Assembly: GCA_004524725.1 (NCBI GenBank)
Contig: SDNW01000016.1
Span: 1 to 32,121 of the forward strand
DNA: 32,121 bases
Direction of reading: 5' to 3'
Source: Promethearchaeota archaeon
GTDB taxonomy: Archaea; Asgardarchaeota; Lokiarchaeia; Sigyniarchaeales; SOKP01
The notes below the pieces were generated by a model. That model was given only the letters and a program-made list of their open reading frames with translations, ran no database searches and was not told the DNA's origin. Positions 1 through 7,220 of this stretch are shown here, one piece after another (the stretch's first letter is position 1; each line of letters starts with the position of its first letter). The position numbers and the translations under genes were made by a program.

Positions 1-70
1 ATTCTTTTTTCACTTCTTATATTTTAATTTTTAAAATTTAATAATAATTGAATTAATTGATAATTTTAAT

Positions 71-85
71 TAATTATATAATAGA
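71..85 (+). promoter_or_regulatory. TATA-like promoter element for the mptE-like gene
   Basis: An A/T-only box (taattatataatag) lies about 75 bases before the preferred ATG at 159. Archaeal transcription normally starts about 25 bases after the box, which would leave a leader of about 50 bases. The surrounding sequence is almost entirely A/T, so the assignment is weak. The rest of 1-134 holds no gene. Confidence 0.3.
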
Positions 86-158
86 TTTAAAATTTTTTTA
101 TTGAAGAATAATTTTCATCGAAAAAACCGGTTAATTGGTTATATTGATAAAAAAAAAT

Positions 159-971
159 ATGGATTTCTACGAAGAGTTTAAGGATTGGTATAATACAATT
201 ATCGAAGATTTCAATTTTGATGCTCAAAAAGATATTTTTGCTCGAGAATTTTTGTCGAACATAATAAAAGAGAAAAAAAATTGGAACATTGATGCGATTC
301 TCTCATCATTTCAGGATTTTTTATCAAAGAAAGAAGTAATTTTAGTCTATGGATGTGGAATATCCCTTGAACTAACAATAGACTTTCTTTTGAAAAATGA
401 TATAAATTTGAATAATAAAAATATTTTAAATATTGCCGCTGATGGGGCATCTAGATTGTTAAGGGAAAGAAAGATTGAAATTGGGGCTATATTTAGCGAT
501 TTAGATGGTATTACTGCAAATGAATTCATTTATTCCGATTACATAATTGTTCATGCACATGGAGATAATATTGACAAACTTAAAAGGTTTGAGAAGGAAA
601 TTCTGGAATTTAGAAACATTATTTTTACATGTCAAGTCGAGCCGGATGATAATATTATTAACACGGGAGGTTTTACGGACGGTGATAGAATACTATATTT
701 CTTACGTTCTATGTTATTACCCTCTCAGAGCATTTTCCTTATTGGTATGGATTTTACTAATAAGGTTGGCAAGTATAGTAAACTAGGATATCAAAAAAAT
801 CATAAGGCAAGTAAAAGAAAACAAAAGAAACTCAAATATGCAGAACAACTTATTGACTGGTTAGGTAAGTGTATCACGAATGAGATTTACTATGTAAACT
901 CTCAAAAGCCATCACAAAGATATGAAAATTTAGATCTTAAGCAATTTTTAAAGAAGATTAAGCAATTATGA
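159..971 (+). CDS. mptE: 6-hydroxymethyl-7,8-dihydropterin pyrophosphokinase, MptE-like (DUF115)
   Basis: This is a soluble enzyme predicted to transfer pyrophosphate from ATP to 6-hydroxymethyl-dihydropterin in archaeal pterin (folate or methanopterin) synthesis. The 270-residue protein carries the MptE/DUF115 motif series: YGCG near residue 64, ADGASR at 94-99, DLDG at 114-117, HAHGDN at 132-137, GGFTDGDR at 170-177 and GMDF at 196-199. The acidic and histidine residues in these motifs are expected to bind Mg-ATP. An in-frame TTG at 135 would add eight residues; I prefer the ATG at 159 because the motif-bearing part needs nothing upstream. It converges on the RadA-like gene with three bases between the stops. 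MptE-like family proteins also occur in bacteria, so the exact substrate is inferred. Confidence 0.85.
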   Translation: MDFYEEFKDWYNTIIEDFNFDAQKDIFAREFLSNIIKEKKNWNIDAILSSFQDFLSKKEVILVYGCGISLELTIDFLLKNDINLNNKNILNIAADGASRLLRERKIEIGAIFSDLDGITANEFIYSDYIIVHAHGDNIDKLKRFEKEILEFRNIIFTCQVEPDDNIINTGGFTDGDRILYFLRSMLLPSQSIFLIGMDFTNKVGKYSKLGYQKNHKASKRKQKKLKYAEQLIDWLGKCITNEIYYVNSQKPSQRYENLDLKQFLKKIKQL

Positions 972-974
972 AAG

Positions 975-1769
975 TCAAATTTTATAATCCTCTAACCCCT
1001 TATCTGTTAATCTATAAAGAAGCTTCTTTTCTGGTAGATGTGACGAATTTATTAGATGTATATACCCAAAATCCTTTTCCTTATAACTTAAGTAAAGATA
1101 TTCTGAAAAAAATTGGTTTAAAAACTGATTACCAACGGGTTTTTCTTGAATAATAGAGCTTTTGTTAAAAACTGGAGAAATTTGAGCAGTTGCAATCGTA
1201 ATTAAATTAAAATCACGAGTAAGTGTATTTAATTTCTCAAGGATATTTAAGAAGTGTTTCTTCACCTTTTCATAAGAGATTTTATCATCTCCTTGTTCTA
1301 AACGATAATAGTTGTTAATTGAATCAATTAGAAGTAGATTAATTTTTGATTTTTTTATAGTTTTATCTAGAGTATTTAATTTTAAATCCAATGCGTTGTT
1401 ACTCATTATTTTTGATATTAATACGGATTTCAAAATTTTGTTAAAATTCAAATTGTGACTATTTGCAAATTGTTTTATCCTTTCTGGTCTAAATGTATTT
1501 TCAGTATCGAAGTAGATGGTGCTCAAATTGCTTTTATATGCTTGAATGCATAATTGATGGCATAGTTGCGTTTTCCCTGTCTTATTCGACCCAAATACTA
1601 AATACATGCATTTTGATTGAAATCCTTTACCTAAGATGCTATCAACATTTTTAGACCCAGAACTTAAATGTATTATATTAGTCTTTTCTTTTTGAAACTC
1701 ATCCTTGATATTGGTAAAAGTAAATAGTTGATTTTTATTGATATGAGATGAATTGTTAAATTCTTTCAT
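975..1769 (-). CDS. RadA/RadB-like RecA-superfamily recombinase lacking the N-terminal domain
   Basis: This predicted ATP-dependent DNA strand-exchange or recombination-mediator protein has 264 residues. Walker A is GSNKTGKT at 60-67, the RadA/Rad51 signature DTENTFRPERI is at 88-98, and Walker B (NLLLIDSI) is at 144-151. The C-terminal part contains SSHLPEKKLLYRLTDKG, which mirrors the RadA ending (DSPHLPEGEAVFRITEEG). The helix-hairpin-helix N-terminal domain of RadA is absent, so the size is RadB-like while the motifs are RadA-like. The usual glycine pair after Pro in the L2 region reads PVGNQ at 211-215. A 61-codon open frame on the other strand across its 3' end is treated as a shadow. 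A bona fide RadA may exist elsewhere in the genome. Confidence 0.82.
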   Translation of the reverse strand: MKEFNNSSHINKNQLFTFTNIKDEFQKEKTNIIHLSSGSKNVDSILGKGFQSKCMYLVFGSNKTGKTQLCHQLCIQAYKSNLSTIYFDTENTFRPERIKQFANSHNLNFNKILKSVLISKIMSNNALDLKLNTLDKTIKKSKINLLLIDSINNYYRLEQGDDKISYEKVKKHFLNILEKLNTLTRDFNLITIATAQISPVFNKSSIIQEKPVGNQFLNQFFSEYLYLSYKEKDFGYIHLINSSHLPEKKLLYRLTDKGLEDYKI

Positions 1770-1819
1770 AGTTGAAAATAATAATATTATTAACTAATAA
1801 AAAGGAATTTAGAATAATA

Positions 1820-1833
1820 TATTTATATAAAAG
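1820..1833. promoter_or_regulatory. Shared TATA-like element between divergent radA-like and TFE-beta-like genes
   Basis: The sequence tatttatataaaag reads as a TATA box on both strands. It sits about 50 bases from each divergent ATG (1769 on the minus strand, 1884 on the plus strand), inside a 114-base intergenic region with no other candidate of similar quality. It may serve one or both genes. Confidence 0.45.
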
Positions 1834-1883
1834 AGACTAAATCGAAAAATTAATTTTAAATTAAACATAATTCATTTTTAACA

Positions 1884-2495
1884 ATGGCAAAGAAGAAAAA
1901 AGAAGTCTGTCCATATTGCGGTAAATCATTTGTTTATTTGAGTCGCCATAAATGTAAAGTAAAAGAAAGAATAGAAGGTAGTGAAGAATCGGATAAGTCT
2001 GAATCTGAGAGAAGAATCGAACGCATTGAAGAGTGGAAAAGAGATTTCAGTCGAAATCTTAAGAAAGATGAAAAAAATATATTAGATATCATTAAGAATC
2101 ATAAAAAAATTTATTTTAAAGAATTAATGGAAATTTCTGGGAAAAATCGTAATGAATTAGATAATATTATTGATATACTGTCACTTCAATCAAGGATAAA
2201 AGTATCACGGGAGTTAGTGGATGCGTCATGGACAAAGCACATATCATATATCGAAGAGATCGATATTGATGTAAAAGACATAAAAGTGGATGAGTCGGAT
2301 AAGAATTTCATCATTGAAATATTCTCGTATCAGCCATGCTTAATATGTCCTTTTGCCAATAAGTGTAATGAAACGAATATGGATAATTTAAATCCACATC
2401 ACTGTATCTGGTTAACCGAATGGATTCACACATTAATGAGCGGAGAGAAATATCTCGCAAATTTTGATGAGATTGAGTCCGAATCTAGTGAGTGA
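1884..2495 (+). CDS. TFE-beta / RPC34 (hRPC39)-like transcription factor with N-terminal zinc finger
   Basis: The 203-residue protein has three parts. Residues 9-24 form a C2HC zinc finger (C9, C12, H22, C24). A charged linker leads to a winged-helix-like region at about 60-120. The C-terminus carries C152, C155, C161 and C174, followed by IWLTEW. That spacing and the trailing tryptophan-rich helix match the [4Fe-4S] element of RNA polymerase III subunit RPC34/hRPC39 and of archaeal TFE-beta, which with TFE-alpha aids promoter opening by RNA polymerase. The Fe-S and winged-helix assignments are from motif reading. The N-terminal zinc finger is not part of the TFE-beta proteins I know and may be a lineage-specific addition. 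The protein ends one base before the convergent FtsJ-type gene. Confidence 0.78.
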   Translation: MAKKKKEVCPYCGKSFVYLSRHKCKVKERIEGSEESDKSESERRIERIEEWKRDFSRNLKKDEKNILDIIKNHKKIYFKELMEISGKNRNELDNIIDILSLQSRIKVSRELVDASWTKHISYIEEIDIDVKDIKVDESDKNFIIEIFSYQPCLICPFANKCNETNMDNLNPHHCIWLTEWIHTLMSGEKYLANFDEIESESSE

Positions 2496-2496
2496 T

Positions 2497-3132
2497 TTAT
2501 TTTTTATTTAATCCAATGACATAAATTTCATTACTTTTCTTACTTGAAGCTCGGGGTTTATAACTCTTAACAAAATGAAATTTATCCTTCATAGTGTGAT
2601 GCACTCTTTTAAAATCTTCCCCCTGAAAGAGTTTAATTACCAAATTTCCTTTGCTTTTTAATAAATATAAAATATCAAGTATTTTCAAACATAATTTAAC
2701 TTGGCGTACTTGGTCACTAAACTTATTACCAGATTTTTTGATGCTGGCATCCGAGAGGACCAAATCAAATTTTTCTCCTTCAAGAAAGGTTTGAATTTTA
2801 ATTATGGAAGAGGGGTTAGTAATATCTAATCTCATAGTGTCCACTTGCTCAATTGGGCTTATTTTTTTAATATCCACCCCCAATATCTTATACTCCTCAC
2901 GATGATAATGCCTATCCTGATATTTTGTGAGATTTTCTTCAGCAAATTTCTTAGCAACTTGTAACCATGATCCAGGAGCACTTCCAATGTCTAATATATA
3001 AAAGGCTCTTTTGAAAATATTATATTTTTTCTGAATTTCAAAGAGTTTATAGGCAGAACGGGCTCGATATCCTTGTTGTTTTGCTCTAATATAAAAACGT
3101 TCATTTTTATGATTAATCGTATCTTTATCCAT
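2497..3132 (-). CDS. rlmE: FtsJ/RrmJ-type RNA 2'-O-methyltransferase (RlmE/Trm7 family)
   Basis: This SAM-dependent ribose methyltransferase acts on rRNA or tRNA. In the 211-residue form the catalytic K-D-K-E tetrad is K29 (in RARSAYKL), D128 (in VLSDAS), K167 (in LVIKLFQG) and E202 (in SNEIYVIG). The SAM-binding motif DIGSAPGSW is at 48-56. It is the last gene of a minus-strand block after FBPase and Trm1. An ATG at 3150 would add six residues and overlap Trm1 by 26 bases. I prefer the ATG at 3132, where ATGGATAA couples start and upstream stop and a GGGTG stretch lies just before. Whether the target is 23S rRNA (RlmE-like) or the tRNA anticodon loop (Trm7-like) cannot be decided here. Confidence 0.9.
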   Translation of the reverse strand: MDKDTINHKNERFYIRAKQQGYRARSAYKLFEIQKKYNIFKRAFYILDIGSAPGSWLQVAKKFAEENLTKYQDRHYHREEYKILGVDIKKISPIEQVDTMRLDITNPSSIIKIQTFLEGEKFDLVLSDASIKKSGNKFSDQVRQVKLCLKILDILYLLKSKGNLVIKLFQGEDFKRVHHTMKDKFHFVKSYKPRASSKKSNEIYVIGLNKK

Positions 3133-4372
3133 TATTGCACCCAGACTCATTGTTTTTTGTTAAGTGGAGAAAAGTTTTTTTTATATCTAAGTAAGGTGCA
3201 TTAGTTTTTATCGCTAAATTATCAAAGTGTGTTCTCGATGCTGTAAAACCCCTTTTTTTAATATCAATAAGAACATCATTTACCCTTGGGACAACGGGTA
3301 ATTTTAATTCTTGACATACGCTATGAATATTATAATAAAAGGGTGGCATTTGTATCTCTTCTAATGCATAACTGATCTTTTTGTCAATAACTTTTCTATT
3401 CAGATAATCGTTTTGGTTATTTAATGATAGGATATGATTAAGAAATGAGCCTTGGTGTAATTCCCCTATCCAGAGAGGGCCCGAAAAAGTTATTTTATTT
3501 GATTTTTTGCACGTGGGACAAGATTCAGGTAGCTGTAAAATATTTGAAAATTGAGAACGATACCCACAAGCCGTACAATGCAAAATATATCCATAATTAG
3601 AAAAGTTCTGTATTATATCTTTTTTACGTTTTATGGTTAGTAGAAAAACTCTTAAAAAATGATTAGAATAAAAGCTAAGGAGGGGAATAACACCTAAATT
3701 ATTAATGTTCGCGATGCGGGATATGAAATAGACCAAGATTCGCGCTCCGATTTCTTTACAATATTCAGTATGCAAAGGTTTTGACATATATTTTCGTATA
3801 CACACATTTGGTTTGACTCCAAATAATACCGCGGTATCAGTTGCTGTTATACATAATAGGCCATTCTTTTTTCTAATAGCTTTAAACGCCATATCAATAA
3901 AAGTGTTGGGAGTTCCGAATGGATCAATAGAGATTATATCTGCCCTCTTTACTGAGATATTAGAATGAGATTGATTTGGGTTGCAAAATTCAGAAAATAG
4001 AGAATTAGCATCTTTTTGTGAGACTTGTACTTTTGAAGAATCAATTGCGTTTAACCTTAAATTTTTTTTAATAAGATCAACCGCTAAAGGATTAATATCA
4101 TTAATATAGATTCTAACTAGATCCTTGTGTTCTTTTAATAACCGTATCGAAGCAATTCCGGACGCAGCCATTGAGTCTATGAAATCGAAGGTGGTTATAT
4201 CATATAATTTTTTATAGGCACTTATCGCTAAACTTGTTATATCTCGATTTAGAATCATTTTCTCATTGTAAAAGACATTCATTGCTTTTGAAGGAATTCT
4301 ATTAGAATCTTGTGCATAAATAAAGAATTCTGCAGATGCTTCCTTCCGTTTGATTAGCGTACTTTTTGTCAT
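3125..4372 (-). CDS. trm1: tRNA (guanine-26-N2)-dimethyltransferase Trm1
   Basis: This enzyme uses SAM to form m2,2-G26 at the junction of the D and anticodon stems of tRNA. In the 415-residue form the SAM motif DSMAASGIAS begins at 66, the catalytic DPFGTP is at 150-155 and TATDTA is at 176-181. A zinc site is formed by C266, C269, C285 and C288. NVFYNEKMILNRDI near residue 32 matches the family N-terminus. The longest open frame starts at a TTG at 4417 and would overlap the FBPase gene by 23 bases. The ATG at 4372 avoids this and keeps all family motifs. The gene lies between FBPase and the FtsJ-type gene, and its stop overlaps the next start. Confidence 0.93.
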   Translation of the reverse strand: MTKSTLIKRKEASAEFFIYAQDSNRIPSKAMNVFYNEKMILNRDITSLAISAYKKLYDITTFDFIDSMAASGIASIRLLKEHKDLVRIYINDINPLAVDLIKKNLRLNAIDSSKVQVSQKDANSLFSEFCNPNQSHSNISVKRADIISIDPFGTPNTFIDMAFKAIRKKNGLLCITATDTAVLFGVKPNVCIRKYMSKPLHTEYCKEIGARILVYFISRIANINNLGVIPLLSFYSNHFLRVFLLTIKRKKDIIQNFSNYGYILHCTACGYRSQFSNILQLPESCPTCKKSNKITFSGPLWIGELHQGSFLNHILSLNNQNDYLNRKVIDKKISYALEEIQMPPFYYNIHSVCQELKLPVVPRVNDVLIDIKKRGFTASRTHFDNLAIKTNAPYLDIKKTFLHLTKNNESGCNNG

Positions 4373-4394
4373 ACTTTTAAGTATAGGTATAAAT

Positions 4395-5390
4395 TTAAAG
4401 CGAGTGAAATAAATCAACTAACTTCTTACTTCCAATTAAACCCCCACATTCAGCAGCATGAATATTTTTAACGTTTTGTTGAGTCAATGGCGAGAAATCA
4501 TTTAAAGTTCGTATTTTATCCACATCATCCTTATCACCAATAGCTAAAAACTCCCCTCCTAAGGTTTTCATTATAAACGCTAAGGGGAACCATTCATAAT
4601 AAATCCGAATTTTTGGCTTTGGACAAGAAAAATACGTATATACACCTCCATAATGGAGGATGGCATGCATATCACCTACAAAACTCCCACTATATCGATC
4701 TTTGATTCGATCTTCAATAAGACGTTGCTCAAAAGATTTACACTTCTTTGACCAGTTGGTAGCATCACCTCCCAAACATCTAATTCCCCCTCTTTCATTA
4801 TTGGGCAAAGATTTTAATTCATAAAAGATATAGTGATAAAATGTCATACTATAAGGGGAGGTGTCTAATACAAATTCCGCTACGATACCATTAATTGCTA
4901 AGATTAAATTGGTAAAGATGCCATATAAGACATAAAAGCTACAAATTATATACCCCTCTTCGTTATATATCCCAATAATCGTCCCTACAGTTCGATTTAC
5001 GGCAACATTTGAGGAACCATCGACTGGATCGATTGTAATACCAAACTTACCATTACCTATAACAGGTTCGGCCTCTTCCGAAGCTATAAATAAATAACTG
5101 GCCTCTCCTTCTTGGAGTGCTTTAAGAATTATACTATGAGTTAAAATATCCTCATGAATTTGTAATTCGTCATAAATGTTCTTGCTGTTGGCTCTAGGGC
5201 TTTCAATATTCATTCTTTCTTCAAGTTCTCTTGAGGTTATTCCTCTTTCTAATAAGCCTCTAATCGGAATTGTTGCTTCAGCAATAATATCAATAATTTC
5301 AATTAATGCTCCTTTATTCGGATAATAATGGGGTAAATTCTTTTCGAGCCATCGAGATAACTTTACGTTTTCTACCTTTTTTCCTGTCAA
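4395..5390 (-). CDS. fbp: Class I fructose-1,6-bisphosphatase (FBPase/SBPase family)
   Basis: This enzyme removes the 1-phosphate of fructose-1,6-bisphosphate (or of sedoheptulose-1,7-bisphosphate) in gluconeogenesis or the pentose phosphate route. The 331-residue length fits class I. Metal-binding motifs are SEE at 104-106 and DPVDGSSN at 121-128. Substrate-binding RYSGS is at 232-236, and a YE at 265-266 matches the family's C-terminal metal-binding glutamate. The start is a TTG; an in-frame stop lies three codons upstream, no in-frame ATG occurs until residue 60, and a GGTG stretch precedes it. Most archaea use the bifunctional class V aldolase/phosphatase or class IV enzymes, so a class I enzyme is notable. 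The gene leads a block with two RNA methyltransferases. The 179 bases upstream (5391-5569) are A/T-rich and hold no gene. Confidence 0.9.
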   Translation of the reverse strand: MTGKKVENVKLSRWLEKNLPHYYPNKGALIEIIDIIAEATIPIRGLLERGITSRELEERMNIESPRANSKNIYDELQIHEDILTHSIILKALQEGEASYLFIASEEAEPVIGNGKFGITIDPVDGSSNVAVNRTVGTIIGIYNEEGYIICSFYVLYGIFTNLILAINGIVAEFVLDTSPYSMTFYHYIFYELKSLPNNERGGIRCLGGDATNWSKKCKSFEQRLIEDRIKDRYSGSFVGDMHAILHYGGVYTYFSCPKPKIRIYYEWFPLAFIMKTLGGEFLAIGDKDDVDKIRTLNDFSPLTQQNVKNIHAAECGGLIGSKKLVDLFHSL

Positions 5391-5569
5391 GTATTATTGC
5401 ACCTTTGGTTCGTTCCTTGAAAAACCTTTATTGGTGATTTATTTATTTTAATTAATAATTAATGACTTACAAATTTTTTGTATATGATTTCTAGTTAGCA
5501 GTAAGATTAATCGCCTTTTAATAATTGATGGAAATATTTGGTGTTGAAAATTTAAAAAGGAAGTTATAC

Positions 5570-6262
5570 TTAGAAGAACCCAAATTCAGCTATTCTTGAA
5601 AGAATGCGAATTTTTTTTGTATCTGAATTGGTCGAAAGTATGAATTTTCGGTAATTGAGTTTTTTATCTCTTTCAATTTTTATTGAACATCCTACCCAAA
5701 AGGTCATAACTTTTCCTCCACTTTGCACTTCAATAGTCTGATTTTCTTGTTTTAATCTTCTAAGATAATTCACAATTAATATATCAACTGAGTAATGAAG
5801 TTTTAAGTAACTTAATGTTGCTAAGATCAGATTTAATTTGTAATTTAGAATGACGTTCTTATTTTTACTTTTTTTCCTTAATTCTATTTGATAAAGGTTA
5901 GTCATAGAATCAATGATAACAATAAAACTTGCTTTTCTTCCATCATTTTTAAGATTAATAAGTATATGTTCAAGATCTAAAATAAAATCATATAATTCAG
6001 AGAAATTTAATATTTTATAAAGCACAAAGTTATCCATTTTTTTTCCCTTGAATTTATGACTAATCGTATTTATTTGTTTTAAGGGTAAATTTGGTTTAGT
6101 GTAAACATAGATAACCAAATCTGCTAATTCACAATTATATAAAGCTGTTTGAAGCGTAAACATAGTTTTTCCAACACCAAATTCACCCCAAATAGATACG
6201 AGCCCATTTTTTTGGTTAAAAGATTGGATGTAGTCATTGAGTTCCTTGAGAGGAAAAATCAT
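5570..6262 (-). CDS. Small RecA/RadB-like ATPase, second copy
   Basis: This is a 230-residue RecA-superfamily ATPase with no additional domain. Walker A is GEFGVGKT at 26-33 and Walker B (FIVIIDSM) is at 113-120. A VQSGGKV stretch near 179-185 resembles the glycine pair of the RadA/RadB L2 region. The FRPER signature seen in the recombinase at 975-1769 is absent, so this is a more divergent, RadB- or KaiC-like paralogue rather than a strand-exchange enzyme proper. It is transcribed away from a putative RuvC-fold gene, with only 23 bases between the start codons. A recombination or repair role is inferred from fold and neighbour, not from a diagnostic motif. Confidence 0.65.
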   Translation of the reverse strand: MIFPLKELNDYIQSFNQKNGLVSIWGEFGVGKTMFTLQTALYNCELADLVIYVYTKPNLPLKQINTISHKFKGKKMDNFVLYKILNFSELYDFILDLEHILINLKNDGRKASFIVIIDSMTNLYQIELRKKSKNKNVILNYKLNLILATLSYLKLHYSVDILIVNYLRRLKQENQTIEVQSGGKVMTFWVGCSIKIERDKKLNYRKFILSTNSDTKKIRILSRIAEFGFF

Positions 6263-6280
6263 AATTAAAAATTTTTAATT
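6263..6280. promoter_or_regulatory. Perfect 18-bp A/T palindrome between two divergent start codons
   Basis: The sequence aattaaaaatttttaatt equals its own reverse complement and occupies most of the 23 bases between the ATG at 6262 (minus) and the GTG at 6286 (plus). No room remains for separate upstream promoters, so each promoter must lie within the opposite gene's 5' end or transcripts must start close to the start codons. It could be a dimeric operator or a symmetric AT-rich element. In such AT-rich DNA chance symmetry is possible. Confidence 0.4.
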
Positions 6281-6285
6281 TTATT

Positions 6286-7161
6286 GTGAATTATAATAAT
6301 AAATTGAGAAACTCACCTTTATATATATTAACTGCGGATTTATCTTTTTTTTATCGAGTTAATAAAGAACTAAATAAACTGAGAATCCCGTTTAAAATTC
6401 TAAATCTAAATAAAATTATCCCTCGCCACCCCAGCATTATACTGACTACATCTAAAGAAGAGGATTTAATAGAACAACGAGATAATAATCCCGTAGTCTT
6501 AGCTTATTCTGAGAACGATGATTTTGATAATTACATCATTAAAATTCTTGCAACGGTAAAGATTGGATTTAAAAAGAGTTATTCTGAATTACTTTTTTCC
6601 GTAGATCCAGGAAAAAAAACCGGTTTAATGATCTTTTTGGATGGATATTATTTATATTCATATTGCTGTTTTAAACCAAGCGAATTGATTCGAAAAATTA
6701 TGAAATATATTGAATGTTTCCAGATCGAGAATCAAAATGACATGAAGATTACATTTAAACTGGGAAATGGTGTATTAGCAATTACTATGAACTTAGTTAA
6801 CCAGATCTATTCAATCTATAGCGGTAGAAAAAATTTAAAGATCTTTATAATTGATGAATTTAAATCCTCTAAAGTAAAGGTAAACCAAAAGAATAAGCCC
6901 CGTCGAGTATCAAAAGATGAATTATCTGCGTTAATATTAGCGCTAAGAGATGGAGTTGAAATAAATCAAAATGAATATATAACCCTTATAAAACAATCCT
7001 ATAAAAATAGGAGTAATAATAGTGGTAATGAGGATTTGAAAAAGGGAGAAGTGTCGCATGCTAAACCGACTGTGGGAGAGATTGCTCTAAAGGTTATAGA
7101 TGGTGATTTAACCGTAGAGAACGCATCTGATGAATTAAAAGCACAAAATCTATTAAAATAA
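6286..7161 (+). CDS. Putative RuvC/RNase H-fold nuclease-like protein
   Basis: The 291-residue protein has two parts. Residues 1-100 form an unrecognised alpha/beta region. From 103 onward, SVDPGKKTG (D107) followed by a beta-hairpin-like strand resembles the first strand of RuvC-type RNase H-fold nucleases. A later acidic pair in FIIDEFK (D190, E191) and KDELSALILAL (D211, E212) in a helix fit the remaining acidic positions. The basic stretch at 196-208 could bind nucleic acid. A hydrophilic tail follows from about 240. The start is GTG, with no nearby ATG. Divergent pairing with a RecA-fold ATPase supports a role in recombination or repair. The family is not one I can name, and activity is inferred from motif spacing only. 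Confidence 0.5.
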   Translation: MNYNNKLRNSPLYILTADLSFFYRVNKELNKLRIPFKILNLNKIIPRHPSIILTTSKEEDLIEQRDNNPVVLAYSENDDFDNYIIKILATVKIGFKKSYSELLFSVDPGKKTGLMIFLDGYYLYSYCCFKPSELIRKIMKYIECFQIENQNDMKITFKLGNGVLAITMNLVNQIYSIYSGRKNLKIFIIDEFKSSKVKVNQKNKPRRVSKDELSALILALRDGVEINQNEYITLIKQSYKNRSNNSGNEDLKKGEVSHAKPTVGEIALKVIDGDLTVENASDELKAQNLLK

Positions 7162-7220
7162 TAAAGTTTAATTTTTTCTAATAATTTCTGTTCATATTGA
7201 ATACGGGGATAAAAGTTATT

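Noticed and set aside
968-1153. 61-codon plus-strand open frame whose ATG overlaps the mptE stop
   Set aside because: It is antisense to the conserved C-terminal part of the RadA-like gene, which has family motifs there. The short frame shows no recognisable motif.
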